The notes beneath the pieces were generated by a model. That model worked only from the letters and a program-made list of their open reading frames with translations. It was not told the DNA's origin and searched no databases. Positions 46,990 to 54,948 of a stretch of DNA of 64,000 bases are shown here, one piece after another (position 1 is the first letter of the stretch; each line of letters starts with the position of its first letter). The stretch spans positions 751,813 to 815,812 of the forward strand of contig CAVXHG010000006.1 in NCBI GenBank assembly GCA_963761525.1, given 5' to 3'. The DNA is from BOG-931 sp963761525 (lineage in GTDB: Bacteria > Pseudomonadota > Alphaproteobacteria > Rhizobiales > Xanthobacteraceae). The translations under genes were made by a program, and so were the position numbers.

Positions 46990-48080
46990 TGGGGCTGCTC
47001 GATCGCCTGGCGCGGCCGTTTCTGATGGCGCTCGACCCCGAGGATGCCCACGGCCTCACCATCAAGGCGTTGAAACACCTGCCGCTGCCGCCGGCGCCGC
47101 GCGACGACCGGCGGCTGGCGATGCGGGTGTTCGGGCTGAACTTCCCGAACCCGGTCGGCATCGGGGCGGGCTTCGACAAGCATGCCGAAGTGCCCGACGC
47201 GCTGCTGCGCTCAGGCTTTGGCTTCGTCGAAGCCGGCACCATCACGCCGCTGCCGCAGCCCGGCAATCCGCGGCCACGGGTGTTCCGGCTCAATCCCGAC
47301 GGCGGTGTCATCAACCGGCTCGGCTTTAATTCGCAGGGCGCGCAAGCCGCGCTCGCCCGGCTTGCGGCGCGCGCCGGTGCCGGCGGCATCGTCGGCATCA
47401 ACGTCGGCGCCAACAAGGAATCGCCGGATCGCGTCGCCGATTACGTCAAGCTGATCGAAAGCTTTGCCCCGGTCGCGAGCTACGTCACCGTGAATATTTC
47501 CTCCCCGAACACACCGGGCCTGCGCAATCTGCAGCAAGCCTCAGTGCTCGACGATCTGCTGGCGCGGGTCATCGAAGCCCGGGACCGTATTATGCAGAAC
47601 GCCGGACCAACGCCGGTGCTGCTGAAGATCGCGCCGGATCTCACGCTTGGCGATCTCGACGATGTGGTCGGTATCGCGCGTTCGCGCCGGGTCGACGGCA
47701 TGATCGTCGGCAACACGACGGTAGCGCGGCCGCCGAGCCTGCAAGACCGCAAGACCGCGGCGGAAGCCGGCGGATTGTCGGGCCGGCCGTTGCTGCCGCT
47801 GGCCAACCGGATGCTCGCTGAAACCTTTGTGCGCGTCGAAGGCGTGTTTCCGCTGGTCGGCGCCGGCGGCACGGAAAGCGGCGAAAACGCGCTGGCGAAA
47901 ATCCGCGCCGGTGCGAGCCTGATTCAGATTTATTCCGGCCTGGTGTTTCGCGGCCTGCCGCTGGTCACCGAGATCAAGAGCACGCTGCTCCGTGAGCTGC
48001 AACGCGGCGGCCACGACAGTCTCACCGCGCTTGTCGGCGTTGATGCCGCGGCAGTCACCGCGGAATCATGGCCGACCTGA
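46989..48080 (+). CDS. pyrD: Dihydroorotate dehydrogenase (quinone), class 2
   Basis: Oxidises dihydroorotate to orotate in pyrimidine synthesis, passing electrons through FMN to quinone. 363 residues with the N-terminal membrane-associating helix (LLDRLARPFLMALDPEDAHG), the FMN/substrate regions NPVGIGAGFDKHAEVPD and VNISSPNTPGLRNLQ (active-site serine), and IQIYSGLVFRGLPLV near the end, all typical of class 2. ATG preferred over an adjacent GTG. Intact, unlike several neighbours. Confidence 0.95.
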   Translation: MGLLDRLARPFLMALDPEDAHGLTIKALKHLPLPPAPRDDRRLAMRVFGLNFPNPVGIGAGFDKHAEVPDALLRSGFGFVEAGTITPLPQPGNPRPRVFRLNPDGGVINRLGFNSQGAQAALARLAARAGAGGIVGINVGANKESPDRVADYVKLIESFAPVASYVTVNISSPNTPGLRNLQQASVLDDLLARVIEARDRIMQNAGPTPVLLKIAPDLTLGDLDDVVGIARSRRVDGMIVGNTTVARPPSLQDRKTAAEAGGLSGRPLLPLANRMLAETFVRVEGVFPLVGAGGTESGENALAKIRAGASLIQIYSGLVFRGLPLVTEIKSTLLRELQRGGHDSLTALVGVDAAAVTAESWPT

Positions 48081-48150
48081 GCGGCCCATCTGAATTGGCC
48101 AAACTGAATTCGCCTGGCGTAAGATAATCCGCAGATTGGGAGAGAACGAC

Positions 48151-48769
48151 ATGATCGAGTGCTACACTTGGATTACCGACAACGGCTACAAGCCGCGCAT
48201 GATGCTGGAAGAGACCGGGCTTCCGCACAAAATCATTCCGGTAAACATCCGCGAGAAGAAGCAGATGGAACCGGACTTCATGAAGCTCAGCCCCGGTCAT
48301 AAAATACCGGCGATCGTCGACACCGACGGCCCCGGCGGCGCGCGTGTGACGCTGTGCGAGTCCGGCGCGATCTTCAAATATCTCGGTGAAAAGTCTGGCA
48401 AATTCTATCCGGCCGATCCGGTGAAGCGCGTAAAGGTCGATCAGTGGCTGTTCTACGGCTCCGCGACATTCACGACGTTGTCGCAGCAATTCGGGCACTG
48501 GGTCATCCGCTCGCCGATCAAGGCGCCGCCTGCGGCCGACCACTACACGGCTAATATGCGCGACATGCTCGGCATTCTCGATCGGCATCTCGCCGCAGCA
48601 CGAATACGTCGCCGACGATTATTCGATCGCCGACATGACGATGTATTCCGATGTCCATCTTCACGGCGTCAAGGACATCGGGCTCGGCGACTATTCAAAC
48701 CTGAAACGCTGGCACGATGCGATCGAAGCGCGGCCCGCCATCCAGCGGGCCTGGGTGCCGTTCGTTTAA
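48151..48769 (+). CDS. Glutathione S-transferase family protein, frameshifted
   Basis: Thioredoxin-fold N-terminus (MIECYTWITDNGYKPRMMLEE, shown in part) with the glutathione-binding VTLCESGAIFKYL, then the all-helical domain. It resembles the Nu/YfcG-like group. A net +1 break at 48594-48595 (alanine GC[C/G] before CAG CAC) shifts the last third; removing one base gives HEYVADDYSIADMTMY and an end at WVPFV, about 205 residues. GGGAGAG fixes the ATG at 48151. Confidence 0.85.
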
Positions 48770-48785
48770 GGAAAGAGGATTGACC

Positions 48786-49574
48786 ATGGCAGGCGAGTTT
48801 TCCGGCAAGGTTGCCGTCATCACGGGTGGCAGCCGCGGCATCGGCCGCGAGATCGCGGTCGAGTTCGCGCGTGGCGGCGCGCAAACCGTGATCGTATCGT
48901 CGTCGGTCGAAAATCTCGCGGCGGCGAGCAAGACCATTGCCGAAGCCGGTGGCCCGGCAACGCTCGCGATCAGGGCCGATCTGCGCAATCTTGAGGGCTG
49001 TCAGGAAGTGTTCGACGCGGTGAAGGCACAGTTCAACCGCTGCGACATTCTGGTGTGCTCGGCGGGCGCAACGCGCGCTGGCAACTTCGTCGATCTGCCG
49101 GACGAGGCCTGGGTGGACGGCTACGCGCTGAAGCTGTTCGGCTGCGTGCGGACGTGCCGGCTGTTCTGGCCGATGCTGAAAGCGGCGCAGGGCTTTGTCG
49201 TCAACATCGGCGGCGGCGCGGCGCGCTCGCCCGGCGCCGATTTCTCGATCGGTGCGTCGGTCAATGCAGCGATGGGGAATTTCTCCAAAGCGCTGTCGCA
49301 ACTCGGCAAGCGCGACGGCGTCAATGTCAACGTCATCCATCCCGGCGCGACCGAAACCGAGCGGCTCGATCAGTTGATGGAACAGCGCTCGAAAGCATCG
49401 GGCAAATCGGTCGAGCAGCTCAAGCAGGAAGCGACCGCGAAAGACGGATTGCGCCGGCTTGGCAAGGCCGAGGATGTTGCGGCGCTGTGCCTGTTTCTCT
49501 GCTCGGAAAAAGCGCGGCACATTCAGGGCACGGCGATCGCGGTCGATGGCGGCTCGACGGTGGGTTATTACTGA
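48786..49574 (+). CDS. SDR-family protein lacking the usual YxxxK pair
   Basis: 262 residues. The NAD(P) motif TGGSRGIG (13-20) and LVCSAGATRAG are normal, and the C-terminal AIAVDGGSTVGYY is typical. Where YxxSK is expected the sequence reads FSIGASVNAAMGNFSKAL, so the catalytic tyrosine and lysine are not in the usual places. It may use other residues or act as a binding protein. It follows the GST by 16 bases with GGAAAGAGG upstream, suggesting cotranscription. Confidence 0.8.
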   Translation: MAGEFSGKVAVITGGSRGIGREIAVEFARGGAQTVIVSSSVENLAAASKTIAEAGGPATLAIRADLRNLEGCQEVFDAVKAQFNRCDILVCSAGATRAGNFVDLPDEAWVDGYALKLFGCVRTCRLFWPMLKAAQGFVVNIGGGAARSPGADFSIGASVNAAMGNFSKALSQLGKRDGVNVNVIHPGATETERLDQLMEQRSKASGKSVEQLKQEATAKDGLRRLGKAEDVAALCLFLCSEKARHIQGTAIAVDGGSTVGYY

Positions 49575-49583
49575 GGTTTCGGT

Positions 49584-49796
49584 ATGATCCTTCAATCGGT
49601 CATCACCTGTCCGGACTGTGGCATCGCGAAATTGGAAACGATGCCGACCGACGCTTGCCAATTCTTTTATGTGTGCACCGGATGCGGCACCAGGCTGCGG
49701 CCCAAGAGCGGCGACTGTTGCGTTTTTTGCTCTTACGGCTCTGTGCCGTGTCCGCCAATGCAGTCGGAGAACGCTACTAGCTGCTGTACCCCATGA
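49584..49796 (+). CDS. GDCCVxC-domain small protein
   Basis: 70 residues with 11 cysteines. The signature GDCCVFCSYG is followed by VPCPPMQ, and two CxxC-type pairs (TCPDCG, CTGCG) precede it. In some bacteria one cysteine of the signature is selenocysteine; here all are cysteine codons. The family is often linked to mercury or metal resistance neighbourhoods, but no such genes are adjacent. It follows the SDR gene by 9 bases. Confidence 0.8.
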   Translation: MILQSVITCPDCGIAKLETMPTDACQFFYVCTGCGTRLRPKSGDCCVFCSYGSVPCPPMQSENATSCCTP

Positions 49797-49949
49797 CCGC
49801 CTCGGAAGCGTCTCCGCGACTGGCTGGCAAGCACGCCGAGCAGCTTGCGAGCATGGCGGTTGCCGCACGCGAGGTTGCTTGTCGGATTGGATTTTGTGCC
49901 CGCGGTCGATGGCGGTCGACCGTCAGCTATTGCTGAAACGCCGGAAGCG

Positions 49950-50924
49950 CTATTCCGCCTTGATGCCGATGTCGTGAATCGCTTGCGTGTAAAGTTCGTA
50001 CTGGCGGCGGATATGCGCGTCGAAATCGGCGCCGCATTTCGGATTGGGATAGAGCGCGAGATCGACCAGCTTTGCTTTGACCTGCGGTGCCATAACCGCG
50101 GCACGGAACCAGTCGATCAACTGCGCCGTGACGTCTTTCGGCGTCTTGGCCGGCGCGACGACACCGAACCAGACGTCGGTCTCGAAACCGGGAAAGCCGG
50201 ACTCCGCGACTGTCGGCAGGTCGGGCAGCGGCTCGATGTGCTGGGCCGCCATGGTCGCCAGCGCGCGGGCGCTGCCAGCGGTGATCTGCTGGCCGATTTC
50301 CGACCAGTTGAGAACAGCGGCGGTAATGTGGTTGCCAAGCAGCGCATTGATCGTGGTCGAACCGCCCGGATAGGGCACGTAAGTCAGGTCGGCATGGGCC
50401 AGCCGCTTGAGCCGCTCGATGCCGAGGTGCTGCGTGGTGTTCGGCCCGACGCTGGCGATCGACAGCTCGCCGGGCTTGGCGCGTGCAGCGTCGAGCAGTT
50501 CCGCCAGCGTGTGATAGGGCGAGGCTGAGTTGACGACGACGATCTGCGGCGTGGTGACCAGATCGCAGATAGAGTCAAAACTGGTCAGCGGATCGTAGTT
50601 CACCTTGTGCAGGATCGCCCCGGTGATGATGGCGTTGTTATTGCTCAGCAGCGTATTGCCGTCGGGCGGCGCGTGCGCCACGTATTCCGCGGCGATGATG
50701 CCGCCGGCGCCGGGCTTGCTCTCGACGATCATGTTGACGCCGTTCGCCGTCGAAATCTGCTCGGCGACGATGCGCGAGAAGATGTCGATCGCGCCGCCCG
50801 GTGGCACCGGCAGGATGACGCGGATGGTTCTGGCCGGTTCCGACCAGGCATCGTGATCGACTGCGGCGATGCTGACACAAAGCAACGCCAGAAAACCGGT
50901 CGCCACTCCGAGGCATTTCTTCAT
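49950..50924 (-). CDS. Tripartite tricarboxylate transporter (Bug-family) binding protein
   Basis: 324 residues with a signal peptide (about 1-23) and the hallmark ARTIRVILPVPPGGAID, then VESKPGAGGIIAAEYVAHAPPDG and GNTLLSNNNAI. The ligand should be a carboxylate. No membrane subunits are nearby. It lies 41 bases downstream of the encapsulin gene on the same strand, without a clear terminator between. Confidence 0.87.
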   Translation of the reverse strand: MKKCLGVATGFLALLCVSIAAVDHDAWSEPARTIRVILPVPPGGAIDIFSRIVAEQISTANGVNMIVESKPGAGGIIAAEYVAHAPPDGNTLLSNNNAIITGAILHKVNYDPLTSFDSICDLVTTPQIVVVNSASPYHTLAELLDAARAKPGELSIASVGPNTTQHLGIERLKRLAHADLTYVPYPGGSTTINALLGNHITAAVLNWSEIGQQITAGSARALATMAAQHIEPLPDLPTVAESGFPGFETDVWFGVVAPAKTPKDVTAQLIDWFRAAVMAPQVKAKLVDLALYPNPKCGADFDAHIRRQYELYTQAIHDIGIKAE

Positions 50925-50965
50925 GACGCGTTTCTCCCGTGCAGGAGACTATCGCATCCCGGCCG

Positions 50966-51793
50966 TCACCGCGCCGATTTTGAGCGTCCGCTTACGGCGG
51001 GGTTTATGGCAACGGAGGCTTCGGTGGTAAGCAGGAAGAATGTAAACGTCTCCTGCAGATAAAGCCGCACAGCGGTATCGGTATGGCTCCAATAGCCGAT
51101 GGAGATGTCCTGGCCGATATGGAAGCCGAAATCGCCGCCGCGCGTGGTGAGCACAAATGCGCCGGCAATCGCAGGAGCCCAGATGATCTCGCCATCCACC
51201 ATCCGCTTGATGTGGTCCATCACCGGATAGCCCTGGTCGCTGGTCTCGCTCAGTTTGGTATAGGCATCGGCGCTCAACAGCACCGAGTACGGGCCGTTGA
51301 CGCCGACCTGGCGCAATTGCGTGAGCGCCTGCGCGAAAACGTCAGGATAACCGCGCACGTCCGCAGGGAGCGTCATCACCGGATTACTGGTGCCCTCGCG
51401 GATGCCGCCAATGCCCCCCGCCGCGTAGCCGTCGAAAATCGCGCGATCTTCGGCAAAGGCCAGCAGGCGAGCGGCATCCTTTGCCGGCTGCCAGTCGGAA
51501 TCTTCAGCGCCGCGTTCAACGTCGTCGATCTGATCGCGCTTAAGCTCGAACGGCACGCGCAGTTCGACGAGCGCATTGACGTCGCGCTGTCTGGTGAGGA
51601 TTCCGTCGCTAGGCGTTTTGATGGTGTGTAGATGGCCGGTGCCGACGGCGGAAAGCGCCACGCCGCCCGGGCCGTGCACATCGACCACGCGCCGCGCCGC
51701 GAGGTAGCGCTTAAGTGTACGTGAGGCTTCTTCCTCGATCTCCGCCCACGCCTCGTCGGAAATCGGGGCAAGCTCGCGATGAAGGTTATTCAT
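50966..51793 (-). CDS. Encapsulin nanocompartment shell protein (family 1)
   Basis: 275-residue HK97-fold shell protein that self-assembles into a protein compartment. It begins MNNLHRELAPISDEAWAEIE with LKRYLAARRVVDVHGPGG, and ends FTFFLLTTEASVAI, all typical of family 1 (linocin M18-like) shells. The ATG overlaps the DyP peroxidase stop (ATGA), and that peroxidase carries a C-terminal loading peptide, so the cargo is clear. Its length fits 60-subunit shells. Confidence 0.93.
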   Translation of the reverse strand: MNNLHRELAPISDEAWAEIEEEASRTLKRYLAARRVVDVHGPGGVALSAVGTGHLHTIKTPSDGILTRQRDVNALVELRVPFELKRDQIDDVERGAEDSDWQPAKDAARLLAFAEDRAIFDGYAAGGIGGIREGTSNPVMTLPADVRGYPDVFAQALTQLRQVGVNGPYSVLLSADAYTKLSETSDQGYPVMDHIKRMVDGEIIWAPAIAGAFVLTTRGGDFGFHIGQDISIGYWSHTDTAVRLYLQETFTFFLLTTEASVAINPAVSGRSKSAR

Positions 51794-52809
51794 TTTGAGG
51801 AATCTCCTTTAAGGGAACCAATGCCAAGAGAGCCGTCGCCAGGCGAACCGTCGTGCGCCGCCGCGACAACCGGCGCTTCGGAAAGCGCCGTATCCGCCGG
51901 GGCTGAATTGTCGACTGCATTCTCCAGGAACGTTGCCGACGGCACGAAGAATAAAACACCGGTCTTGGCGGCGCTGAAATCAAGCAACCGGTCGTAATTG
52001 CCGGGAGGTTTCCCGACGAACATGTTTTCCAGCATCTGCTCGATGGTTCGGGGCGAACGGGCGTAGCCGATGAAATAGGTGCCGAATTCGCCCGCTGAAG
52101 CGTTGCCGAACGGCATGTTGTCGCGAACGATCTTGATCTCCTTGCCGTTCTCGACAATCGTGGTCAGCGCGTTATGCGCGGACGTCGGCTTGACCGTGTC
52201 GTCAAGTTCGATATCGGACAACTTGGTGCGGCCAACAATGCGCTCCTGTACTTCGGTGGGAAGCGCATTCCAGCCTTTCATGTCGTGCAGGTATTTTTGC
52301 ACGATGACATAGCTGCCGCTGGCAAAGGCGCCGTCCTCGGCGCCGATAAAAACCGCATCGAGCGCTCCTTGATCCAGCGGATTCTCCGTTCCATCGACAA
52401 AGCCGAGGAGATCGCGTTCGTCGAAAAAGCGAAAGCCATGCACTTCATCGAGTGGCGCAACGGCGTCTCCGAGCCGGCTCAGGATCTGGGTCGCCAGTTC
52501 GAAACAAAGGTCCGTGCGCTTGGCGCGGATGTGGAACATCAGATCGCCGGGCGTTGCGGGAGCATGACGAGGGCCGGCCTTGATCTCGCGGAACGGATGC
52601 AATTCTGCCGGGCGTGGTTCGCCGAAAATCTTGTCCCAGGCATCCGATGCGATTCCCATCACACAAGACAACTGTCCGCCAAGGTCACGGAAGCCGACCG
52701 ACCGAACCAGCGCCGGAAGATCGTCGCCGCCAAACGCGCGGACGGCTGCCCGGCTTTCGGCATCGGGCTTTATGGTCACCACCAGGAAAATCGCCGCGCT
52801 CGTCAGCAC
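51790..52809 (-). CDS. Dye-decolorizing peroxidase (DyP), encapsulin cargo
   Basis: Heme peroxidase with FVDGTENP (catalytic Asp), the proximal histidine in PTSAHNAL and the distal arginine in IVRDNMPFGN. The C-terminus GSLGIGSLKG within the last 15 residues is the encapsulin loading peptide. From the GTG at 52809 it is 339 residues. However, a better start (GTG 52866 after AAGGAG) reads in frame through VPQPVI, meets TAG at 52812-52810 and continues VLTSAAIFLVV. DyP relatives have PQPVxxxLTxAAIFL here, so the TAG may replace a TCG serine codon. Confidence 0.88.
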   Translation of the reverse strand: MLTSAAIFLVVTIKPDAESRAAVRAFGGDDLPALVRSVGFRDLGGQLSCVMGIASDAWDKIFGEPRPAELHPFREIKAGPRHAPATPGDLMFHIRAKRTDLCFELATQILSRLGDAVAPLDEVHGFRFFDERDLLGFVDGTENPLDQGALDAVFIGAEDGAFASGSYVIVQKYLHDMKGWNALPTEVQERIVGRTKLSDIELDDTVKPTSAHNALTTIVENGKEIKIVRDNMPFGNASAGEFGTYFIGYARSPRTIEQMLENMFVGKPPGNYDRLLDFSAAKTGVLFFVPSATFLENAVDNSAPADTALSEAPVVAAAHDGSPGDGSLGIGSLKGDSSK

Positions 52810-52866
52810 CTAAATCACCGGCTGCGGCACGGGAGGTAAATCGGCTTGTACCACCGGTACTGTCAC

Positions 52867-53169
52867 GAGGCCGGACTCCTTAACGGGCGCAATAAATGGA
52901 GGAATAAGTCCTCTTACGCGACGACGATGCGACAGACGGTGAGGACGCGCAATACCATGTCAGCGTATCGCGGCCGCGCCCGCCGAAGGCGCCAGCACCG
53001 GCTCTGGCGCCAGGAGGGGGCATTGTTTCGGCGCCGTGGACACGCAGTACTTGATAAGCTTCCGTCGATAGTCCCGACCGAGGCCAGGACTGGGAATTGC
53101 ACCGGGGAACCTTCGCGAACTGGAGGAACTTGCCTAGCGACAGTGGAAAAGAGACGGAAAGGGGCACAA
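52867..53169. other. Divergent intergenic region between DyP and the next plus-strand gene
   Basis: About 300 bases. It holds the AAGGAG of the DyP gene at its left edge and a GAAAGGGG ribosome site at its right edge. An open frame runs upstream of 53170 but is Arg-rich and unlike a protein. Promoters for both directions are expected, but I cannot name them. Confidence 0.5.
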
Positions 53170-53928
53170 ATGCAGGAAGTCAGATACAGATATTTTAATT
53201 CGGGATTACAGCCGCGCCGAACCAAGATGGAAATACCAGGTTGGGCAGGAAAATCATCGCCGCGGGTCGATGGTTCTCACGAATACGCCTGGCACTGCAC
53301 GCCATTCACAGAGGCTGCGCAATACGGGATCGAGGTTTTCTACCCGTATGAGAATGAACTTCGCGTCTCACGAAAAGATGGCGAGCTCCAGTTTGACGGC
53401 GATTTTGGCCCCGCTCCAGACGGCGACCTGCAATGGCCGCCGTTTCGAACCTTCGGCCGCGAGTATTACACGCATCAGCTTCTGCTTGATCTGAAGGTGG
53501 ACAAAGACTGGGCGATCCGCACGGAGCCCCATCCACGCTTCTACACCGATACAACAGGCACCTGTCCAATCGCCGTGCCGGCGCTATTGCGCACCGAGTG
53601 GTGGCCGATGATGTCATTCATGGTGTTCAAGGCGCCGCTTGAAGGACAGGTCCATATCTTCCGCCCGGGCGAGCCGATGCTGCAGATCCTTGTGCTGCCC
53701 GTAACATCGGACTTCGCCCTGGTGCCGATGAGCGAAGAAGAAGCCGCCGAACGCGAGATGCGGTCTCGCCGTATTCATGCCAGCCGTTCGACTTTGGCCG
53801 CGGAACTGGATATGGACTTCAGATACCAACACGGTCTTCGACGGGACGTATCGTTATATGCTGCGGGCAGCGAAAAGCCGTGCCCAAGAGGACACGGCTT
53901 GATCCGTCGCTACGGCATTTTACCGTGA
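53170..53928 (+). CDS. Conserved hypothetical protein, possibly DUF6065-like
   Basis: 252 residues without signal peptide. Notable segments are HEYAWHCTPFTEAAQYGIEVFYPYE, shown from its middle, CPIAVPALLRTEWWPMMSFM and FRPGEPMLQILVLPV, giving a tryptophan-rich beta-type protein. The resemblance to DUF6065 is from memory. It is divergent from the encapsulin operon and its end overlaps the convergent His-rich gene by 9 bases. Confidence 0.6.
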   Translation: MQEVRYRYFNSGLQPRRTKMEIPGWAGKSSPRVDGSHEYAWHCTPFTEAAQYGIEVFYPYENELRVSRKDGELQFDGDFGPAPDGDLQWPPFRTFGREYYTHQLLLDLKVDKDWAIRTEPHPRFYTDTTGTCPIAVPALLRTEWWPMMSFMVFKAPLEGQVHIFRPGEPMLQILVLPVTSDFALVPMSEEEAAEREMRSRRIHASRSTLAAELDMDFRYQHGLRRDVSLYAAGSEKPCPRGHGLIRRYGILP

Positions 53929-54250
53929 GTAATACGAGTTGTGGTGGTGATGATGATGGTGGTGCCGGTGGGGGGGTGGAACGATCCGAACACGCGCTCT
54001 CGCGTGGTGGTGGTGATGGTGGTGATGATGTCCGACGCCAATAGAAATCTGAGCGACTTCTGTCTTTGCCGTTTCGCGCTGTGAGTCGTCTGCTTTTAGA
54101 GCTTCGACCGGATTCGGGACCGGCTTGAGCAAATCGCGATAAGTCTGGCCTGAAATCAACCGCGTTTCCGTTCGGCGTCGCAGCATGCGCGACTCCTACT
54201 GTAGCCAATGCGGCGGCTGCTCCCAGCAGGCCGGCGATTTTTTTGTCCAT
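53920..54250 (-). CDS. Histidine-rich exported protein, frameshifted
   Basis: A signal peptide (DKKIAGLLGAAAALATVGVAHA) starts at 54250; the mature part (SGQTYRDLLKPVPNPVEALKADD) continues in another frame after a net +1 break near 54170-54180, again explainable by a doubled third base (AC[G/C] or CC[G/A]). It ends in two histidine runs of nine and eight separated by an Arg/Pro stretch, then NSYYSR. Similar His-tailed small periplasmic proteins occur in Bradyrhizobium. A periplasmic metal buffer (Ni, Zn, Cu) is likely. Confidence 0.72.
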
Positions 54251-54434
54251 TATGTGTTCCTCTCCGAGCGTGCTCAGGTGAATGCACCAAGACTCAATAG
54301 CGGGCACCCCGAATTGTTCCTTCCAGATGTATGGTACTGGCCTCTTTCCATCCCCACTGGTCCCTTTTGAGAACGAGGGGTGGCCCCTTTTGGTCGGGGT
54401 TGGTTTATATCGGGAGCGCAAAATGGAGGCTCCT

Positions 54435-54803
54435 ATGAACACGCGAGTCGTGCTTACAGCTTTTAGCGCCGTTGCTCTGCTTCTTTCAGCAGCTACCGCG
54501 TTCGCACACGCCGAACTTAAGAGTGCAGTCCCGCCGGCTGGTGGTACTGTTGCGGCGGCTCCGAATGAAGTCATGGTCAATTTTAGTGAGCCGCTGGAGC
54601 CCGCATTCAGCACCGTTGTTGTGCGAGATTCGACCGGCAAGCAGGTTGATAAGGCGGACGCGCATATCGATAGCGCGACCGTCCGGATTTCGTTGCAGCC
54701 GTTGCCGCCCGGCATCTACACCGTCAAGTGGCGAGCAGTGACGGTCGATACGCACCATACCGAGGGAACTTTCACATTCACGGTCGGCGACGCCGCCAAG
54801 TAG
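54435..54803 (+). CDS. CopC-domain copper-binding protein
   Basis: 122 residues: signal peptide ending at ATAFA|HAEL, so the mature N-terminus is the histidine that binds Cu(II) in CopC proteins, with the partner aspartate/histidine in VDTHHTEGTF. The beta-sandwich pattern PPAGGTVAAAPNEVMVNFSEPLEP, given from its start, is typical. The second ATG, after GGAGG, is preferred over one four codons upstream. No copD is adjacent. Faces the His-rich gene divergently, a possible metal theme. Confidence 0.87.
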   Translation: MNTRVVLTAFSAVALLLSAATAFAHAELKSAVPPAGGTVAAAPNEVMVNFSEPLEPAFSTVVVRDSTGKQVDKADAHIDSATVRISLQPLPPGIYTVKWRAVTVDTHHTEGTFTFTVGDAAK

Positions 54804-54948
54804 ACCGACTCAATTGGCGGCCTCTTTCATTCGTTGTCATGAGGCCAGTAGATGTATTGGCGTTGATAGCTTGGCGCGGCTGGCAAGCTCTGCGGGCGAA
54901 AAGCAAGGATCGCCAGGCTGAGGTAAGCGATCTTGATCCCTGGTAAAC

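Noticed and set aside
6780..48600. Programmed ribosomal frameshifting
   Set aside because: Sites share no slippery heptamer or downstream structure, occur in unrelated genes and are explained by doubled wobble bases.
52846..53169. N-terminal extension of the protein at 53170
   Set aside because: The open frame is Arg-rich, lacks a ribosome site and overlaps the DyP promoter; a good site precedes 53170.
53940..54035. Short-repeat tract as a CRISPR or satellite array
   Set aside because: The repeats are CAC/CAT histidine codons within a coding frame, without regular spacers.
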